From positions 58,773-122,772 of the forward strand of contig CAZCLA010000005.1 in the NCBI GenBank assembly GCA_964499285.1: DNA of 64,000 bases. The letters are read 5' to 3'. The position numbers and the translations under genes were made by a program. This DNA is from JAGFIY01 sp964499285 (GTDB lineage Bacteria > Bacteroidota > Ignavibacteria > Ignavibacteriales > Melioribacteraceae). Positions 60,902-64,000 of the stretch are shown here, one piece after another (position 1 is the first letter of the stretch; each line of letters opens with the position of its first letter). The notes under the pieces are model-generated. The model searched no databases. It was given only the letters and a program-made list of their open reading frames with translations, and had not been told where the DNA came from.

Positions 60902-61858
60902 TTAACCAAGTTGAATTTCGGAAAGTTTCCCAATTCTTTTTTGATATAGTAACAAACTAACAATTCCAACCAAAATAGCAAACCAAAGTGTAGCTGCTCT
61001 AATAATTATTGTTGCTGCAACTGCCAAATCCTGTGGAAATCCTTCTCTGATTATCAAAAAAGTGAGAGAACCGTCTGTAACTCCAAGTCCTGCCGGAAGC
61101 ATAGTAATAGAACCTATTATTGTCGCAAACGCATATGCGAAAACAGCCCACATCAGTGATATTTCCATACCAAAATTGATAAGAATAATATAAAATCCAA
61201 AGCATTCAAAAAACCAAGAGATGATGCTTAGTGAGACCATCTTTATTAATGGAATTGGCCTCAGCATATCATAGGAACTTTGATAAGCAGATTCAATTGA
61301 GAAAATATATTTCTTAAGGAAGGTAATTCTCTTTATAAACGAGATCAATTTCAGCGCAAGCACCTTGTTTGAAATTACATAAACAGTTAATAAAAAAAAT
61401 ATCCCTGTTGCAATCACTATTACTTTGCCGTAATCGTAAACTATAGCGCCGATAAGAGCAAGTAATACTACCGAAATAAAATCTGTAATTCGTTCAGCAA
61501 AAACGATTGGAGCAGATTTTGAGATTGGTTCACCGGTTATTTTTTTCACTATATATGTCTTTAGTAATTCCCCCATTTTTCCCGGAGTGATACTCATAAT
61601 TAAACCTGACATAAAAATTCCGTAGGAATCTTTCCATGGAAGTTTTATGTTCAATAATCTCAGATAATAATCCCATTTGAGAAATCTGGTGTGATAGTTA
61701 AGATATGAAAGTAATAAAACAAGTGGAATAAATAACCAATTAAATTTTGAAAATGATCTTAGCACAAGTTCGTAATCAGCATAAATCGCAAGAGCCAAAT
61801 AAATAGCCGCAGCGGCAATAAGTCCTACAATTATACTTTTTACAGCACGTTTAATCAA
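60902..61858 (-). CDS. Flippase-like membrane protein (UPF0104/LPG-synthase TM type)
   Basis: 318 residues with about eight membrane helices. The family signatures are NYHTRFLKWDYYLR, FMSGLIMSITPGKMGELLKTYIVKK and FAERITDFISVVLL, followed by MLPAGLGVTDGSLTFLI. These proteins (also called AglD2/MprF-like TM) are thought to flip lipids or glycolipids. Start is TTG 61858, two bases after the Maf stop, with no ATG alternative; translation is probably coupled. Confidence 0.85.
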   Translation of the reverse strand: MIKRAVKSIIVGLIAAAAIYLALAIYADYELVLRSFSKFNWLFIPLVLLLSYLNYHTRFLKWDYYLRLLNIKLPWKDSYGIFMSGLIMSITPGKMGELLKTYIVKKITGEPISKSAPIVFAERITDFISVVLLALIGAIVYDYGKVIVIATGIFFLLTVYVISNKVLALKLISFIKRITFLKKYIFSIESAYQSSYDMLRPIPLIKMVSLSIISWFFECFGFYIILINFGMEISLMWAVFAYAFATIIGSITMLPAGLGVTDGSLTFLIIREGFPQDLAVAATIIIRAATLWFAILVGIVSLLLYQKRIGKLSEIQLG

Positions 61859-61859
61859 T

Positions 61860-62441
61860 TCACATTACTTCTTCTAATGATTTGTAAAGATTGGCAAGCG
61901 GAAGCCCAACAACATTGTAATAACACCCATTTATTTTTGAAACAAACACAGCACCAAAGTCATCCTGAATGCCATATGCACCAGCTTTATCAAGCGGACT
62001 TCCCGTCTCTACATACTCGTTTATCTCTTTATTCGTCAAATTTCTGAAAGTTACATTTGTTTTTTCATATCTGATCACAAGTTTATTATTCGAAGTATTC
62101 ATCACTCCAAAACCTGTGTAAACGATGTGGGTTCTTCCACTCAACATTTTTAACATTTTTTTCGCTTCAGCTTTTGTCTTGGGCTTTCCGAGAATTGTTC
62201 GATCCAACATTACAATAGTATCCGCCGCTATTATTATTGCATCGGATTTAACTCTGGAAACAGCTTCATTCATTTTTTCCGCTGCTAATCTTTTTACGGC
62301 TAACACAGGCGACTCGTTTGGAATTAACTTTTCGTCAAACTCAAAAGTCAGTGTTCTGAACTCAAGTGCGATCTGTTTTAATAATTTTTTGCGTCTCGGA
62401 GATTTTGAAGCCAGGTAAATAGGTAGATTAGTATCGATCAT
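61860..62441 (-). CDS. maf: Maf-family nucleotide pyrophosphatase
   Basis: 193 residues. Family motifs: IYLASKSPRRKKLLKQI at the N-terminus, IIAADTIVMLDRTILGKPKT with the catalytic Asp, MLSGRTHIVYTG, and SPLDKAGAYGIQDDFG. It hydrolyses non-canonical or modified nucleoside triphosphates (dTTP/UTP/m5UTP type). Cytoplasmic. First gene of a two-gene transcript with the flippase-like gene. Confidence 0.93.
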   Translation of the reverse strand: MIDTNLPIYLASKSPRRKKLLKQIALEFRTLTFEFDEKLIPNESPVLAVKRLAAEKMNEAVSRVKSDAIIIAADTIVMLDRTILGKPKTKAEAKKMLKMLSGRTHIVYTGFGVMNTSNNKLVIRYEKTNVTFRNLTNKEINEYVETGSPLDKAGAYGIQDDFGAVFVSKINGCYYNVVGLPLANLYKSLEEVM

Positions 62442-62481
62442 AAAAATTAATTAAGGAGGAAATAAATGTGTGATTTTAGAT

Positions 62482-62880
62482 TTATCTAAACAGTGCTTTT
62501 ATGCTTCCCCAGGTTCTTCTTACGCTGGAAACACTGTGCGAAACTGAAATCTCTCCGGAATGTTCGATATCACCGTTTTTACTAACTATTTTCAGTCTGT
62601 AAATGTATACGGCATCAGTAGTTTTATATGCGTTCTGGTCAACAAATTCGTAGTTTGAATTAGAACCTTTTGCTGAAATATTTTCGGAGATTGGACCAAA
62701 AGAAGAATTTACGCTTCTTCTTTCGACAATAAAATGATTGAGCTCGATTTCCTGCGAAGTAGTCCATTTTACAACAATATTTTCTCCGTCACTTTCAGCA
62801 CTAATATTTACGATAAATGCGCCTGCAAAAACAACGGGAACAATAAGGATTAAAAGAAATATGAGAAATTGCTTTTTCAT
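62482..62880 (-). CDS. Exported fibronectin-III-like protein
   Basis: The Met at 62880 gives a signal peptide (MKKQFLIFLLILIVPVVFAG); the longer frame from 62916 would not. The mature about 110 residues form one FnIII-like domain: NIVVKWTTSQEIELNHFIVERRS, YEFVDQNAY and VYIYRLKIVSKNGDIEHSGE, as seen in cell-surface proteins of Bacteroidota. It ends SVRRTWGSIKALFR, not a T9SS C-terminal signal. The ribosome site is weak. Confidence 0.75.
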   Translation of the reverse strand: MKKQFLIFLLILIVPVVFAGAFIVNISAESDGENIVVKWTTSQEIELNHFIVERRSVNSSFGPISENISAKGSNSNYEFVDQNAYKTTDAVYIYRLKIVSKNGDIEHSGEISVSHSVSSVRRTWGSIKALFR

Positions 62881-63068
62881 AGCTAATAATATATTAGAGT
62901 TACTTGAGAGAAGCAAGTATTTTTTTCATAAATATCTTGGTAGAAAATTTCCACATAATCTCGAAAACTTTATTTCTAATTAAAGTTATATTTTCTATAT
63001 TGAGAAAAAGATTTACACAATCTATCAATCAGAATAAACTTATCTGTTAACTTTTATTTGGAGTTATT

Positions 63069-63614
63069 TTGAGTTATCGCGAAGAAATAAATTCATTGAT
63101 CAACTCGCTCGGAATAAAAGAAAGTTGGCTTGCCGATAAACTTGAGATAAAATACAATGTCCTAAACTATCTGCTCCATGATTCAAATGACATTGACCGT
63201 GATATCTATGAGAAGATAAAGGAATTAATTGATTCTTATCAATTCGAATTAGATATAAACAACGACGAAGCCTTAGATAATTACGATCTTTTCGAGGAAG
63301 AAGATTTAGGAAAAGGGATCGGGAATCGTATAAGAATTTTTGCTAAGAAAAAATATACAACACTAAAAAAACTAGCCGAGGCAATGGAAATTTCACCACA
63401 GCAGCTTCAGCAATATGTTAGTGGTAAACGGGAGCCCGGTTCAAAAATTTTAGCAAAGCTAATGCGTTTGGGATGCGATATAAATTGGATACTCGGTGGT
63501 GCTGAGTCGTTTGAATCTTACAAAATTTATAAGCTCGAACGAGAACTTAGAGAAAAACAGAAAGCACTTTATGAAATTAGTGAAATAATAGACACCACTA
63601 TTAAATCAAAATAA
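63069..63614 (+). CDS. XRE-family transcriptional regulator
   Basis: 181 residues from TTG 63069 with GGAG at 63060-63063. Residues about 5-55 form a first helix-turn-helix-like module (LGIKESWLADKLEIKYNVLNYLL). A typical XRE domain follows at about 90-145 (IRIFAKKKYTTLKKLAEAMEI, SPQQLQQYVSGKREPG, MRLGCDINWILGG). The C-terminus is a short coiled coil, probably for dimerisation. It resembles phage-repressor-like regulators with a C-terminal dimer helix. Targets are unknown. Confidence 0.82.
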   Translation: MSYREEINSLINSLGIKESWLADKLEIKYNVLNYLLHDSNDIDRDIYEKIKELIDSYQFELDINNDEALDNYDLFEEEDLGKGIGNRIRIFAKKKYTTLKKLAEAMEISPQQLQQYVSGKREPGSKILAKLMRLGCDINWILGGAESFESYKIYKLERELREKQKALYEISEIIDTTIKSK

Positions 63615-63624
63615 ATGTCAACAA

Positions 63625-63708
63625 ATGAAGAATAATGAAAATCTCATATCAATCCTTACTTTTGTATTTGTAGCATTTTGCGTATTCATTATTAATGTAA
63701 TCATCTAA
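63625..63708 (+). CDS. Candidate 27-aa membrane peptide
   Basis: ATG 63625 gives MKNNENLI then a hydrophobic helix (SILTFVFVAFCVFIINVII) to TAA 63708. It follows the XRE stop by 10 nt. No strong ribosome site is seen, so translation would depend on coupling. Composition (one helix) suggests a small membrane protein if real. Confidence 0.35.
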   Translation: MKNNENLISILTFVFVAFCVFIINVII

Positions 63709-63723
63709 TCAAGCAATCCAATT

Positions 63724-63849
63724 ATGAATGAAAACCTAACAGCAGAGAAAAAAGGTTGCTTCCTAATAAATTTAAACGTATGGTTTGTGCTCTTTTTTAT
63801 GATTGCATTGTTTTTGCTGATTGTTTGGCTTATTGGTTCAGGAAGATAA
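63724..63849 (+). CDS. Candidate 41-aa membrane peptide
   Basis: ATG 63724 gives MNENLTAEKKGCFLINLNV then a helix rich in Phe/Leu/Ile ending WLIGSGR before TAA. A one-helix protein with a charged N-terminus. It lies 15 nt after the first small ORF and resembles it at the start (NENL). Possible duplication of a small membrane protein, or chance. No clear ribosome site. Confidence 0.35.
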   Translation: MNENLTAEKKGCFLINLNVWFVLFFMIALFLLIVWLIGSGR

Positions 63850-63937
63850 TTGATTAAATTCTATTATATTTAGGTTATGTTTTCTAAAAGATTAAGATAT
63901 TAATTAACTACATCAACAAATAAGATTTTTTCCTTAG

Positions 63938-64000
63938 TTAATCTAGTTGCTCCGGCACACCTTTTCTCTTGCTCCGCAAAAACTCAAACTTCGCTGAGAT
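63938..64000 (-). CDS. 3' end of a minus-strand ORF cut by the window
   Basis: Reading from the window edge on the minus strand gives an open frame ending EFLRSKRKGVPEQLD before a TAA at 63938-63940. With only 20 codons and no family recognised, it is a tentative partial gene. Confidence 0.3.
   Translation of the reverse strand: MSAKFEFLRSKRKGVPEQLD

Noticed and set aside
62453..62490. A perfect AAGGAGG ribosome site with ATG and a 7-codon ORF on the plus strand
   Set aside because: The peptide is only seven residues and overlaps the end of the minus-strand FnIII-like gene; most likely chance.
1..64000. tRNA, rRNA, insertion sequences, prophage or integrase genes
   Set aside because: None were seen in the intergenic regions or among the recognisable proteins; no terminal inverted repeats flanking a transposase were found.

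Overview
The window is a 64 kb piece of an AT-rich, gene-dense bacterial chromosome. It looks like a draft scaffold, because it contains one run of exactly 100 N (28477-28576). The gene content points to the Bacteroidota/Ignavibacteria side of the tree, probably Ignavibacteria. Evidence: a short RpoD-type sigma factor without region 1.1, a type IX secretion plug-family protein, an LptD homologue, DUF2911, DUF2141, DUF4097 and DUF2461 proteins, many signal peptides ending in ...AQ, and very large multihaem cytochromes. This placement is inference; no rRNA or tRNA gene was seen.

Layout. 1-2925 (+): a signalling/stress cluster (cyclic-nucleotide-binding protein cut by the window edge, universal stress protein, eIF-2B-like protein, receiver-like/GAF protein). 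2927-3526 (-): a TPR protein. 3678-11055 (+): a copper/silver-type RND efflux system (Cys-rich secreted protein, TolC-like, CusB-like, CusA-like, and a His-rich metal-binding protein sharing a C-terminal domain with the CusB-like adaptor). 11430-12290 (+): sigma factor. 12329-14987: DUF2911/TPR protein and a class V aminotransferase. 15123-18402 (-): a tight five-gene run, crcB - DUF190 - PAP2 - DUF2141 - histidine kinase. 18532-27028 (+): a TSGGD-repeat protein, then a compact set with a T9SS plug-type protein, a Gfo/Idh/MocA oxidoreductase, a lipoprotein and a ROK kinase, then LptD and DUF2461. 27080-31058: an EamA transporter, then on the minus strand a porin, an FMN-binding-type protein interrupted by the N gap, and membrane proteins. 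31145-37919 (-): hemerythrin, a DUF2135-like lipoprotein, a WG-repeat protein, a second histidine kinase, Yip1 and an M28 peptidase. 38037-41662 (+): lipoprotein, RmuC, second M28 peptidase. 41691-44641 (-): phosphoglucose isomerase and a C1 peptidase.

The most striking region is 44727-54617 on the minus strand: five genes that overlap or lie 1 nt apart. In transcription order they encode a His-rich multi-pass membrane protein (b-type-cytochrome-like), a membrane-anchored Fe-S/FAD oxidoreductase, a secreted cytochrome with 20 CxxCH motifs, a 1518-residue secreted cytochrome with 61 CxxCH motifs, and an outer-membrane beta-barrel candidate. This reads as a complete path for electrons from a cytoplasmic nucleotide or the quinone pool, across the periplasm and through the outer membrane: a porin-cytochrome-like extracellular electron-transfer conduit built around an exceptionally haem-rich protein. 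Within the 61-haem protein, four 143-residue six-haem units repeat exactly in tandem (429 bp period).

54732-64000: methionine sulfoxide reductases B and A around an esterase and a DUF493 protein, then on the minus strand a HIT hydrolase, an EF-G paralogue whose DTPGH motif reads DTPGY, envelope/helper small proteins, a flippase-like membrane protein, Maf and an FnIII-like secreted protein. The window ends with a plus-strand XRE regulator followed by two very small membrane-peptide ORFs. Terminator hairpins that I could verify base by base are listed separately.
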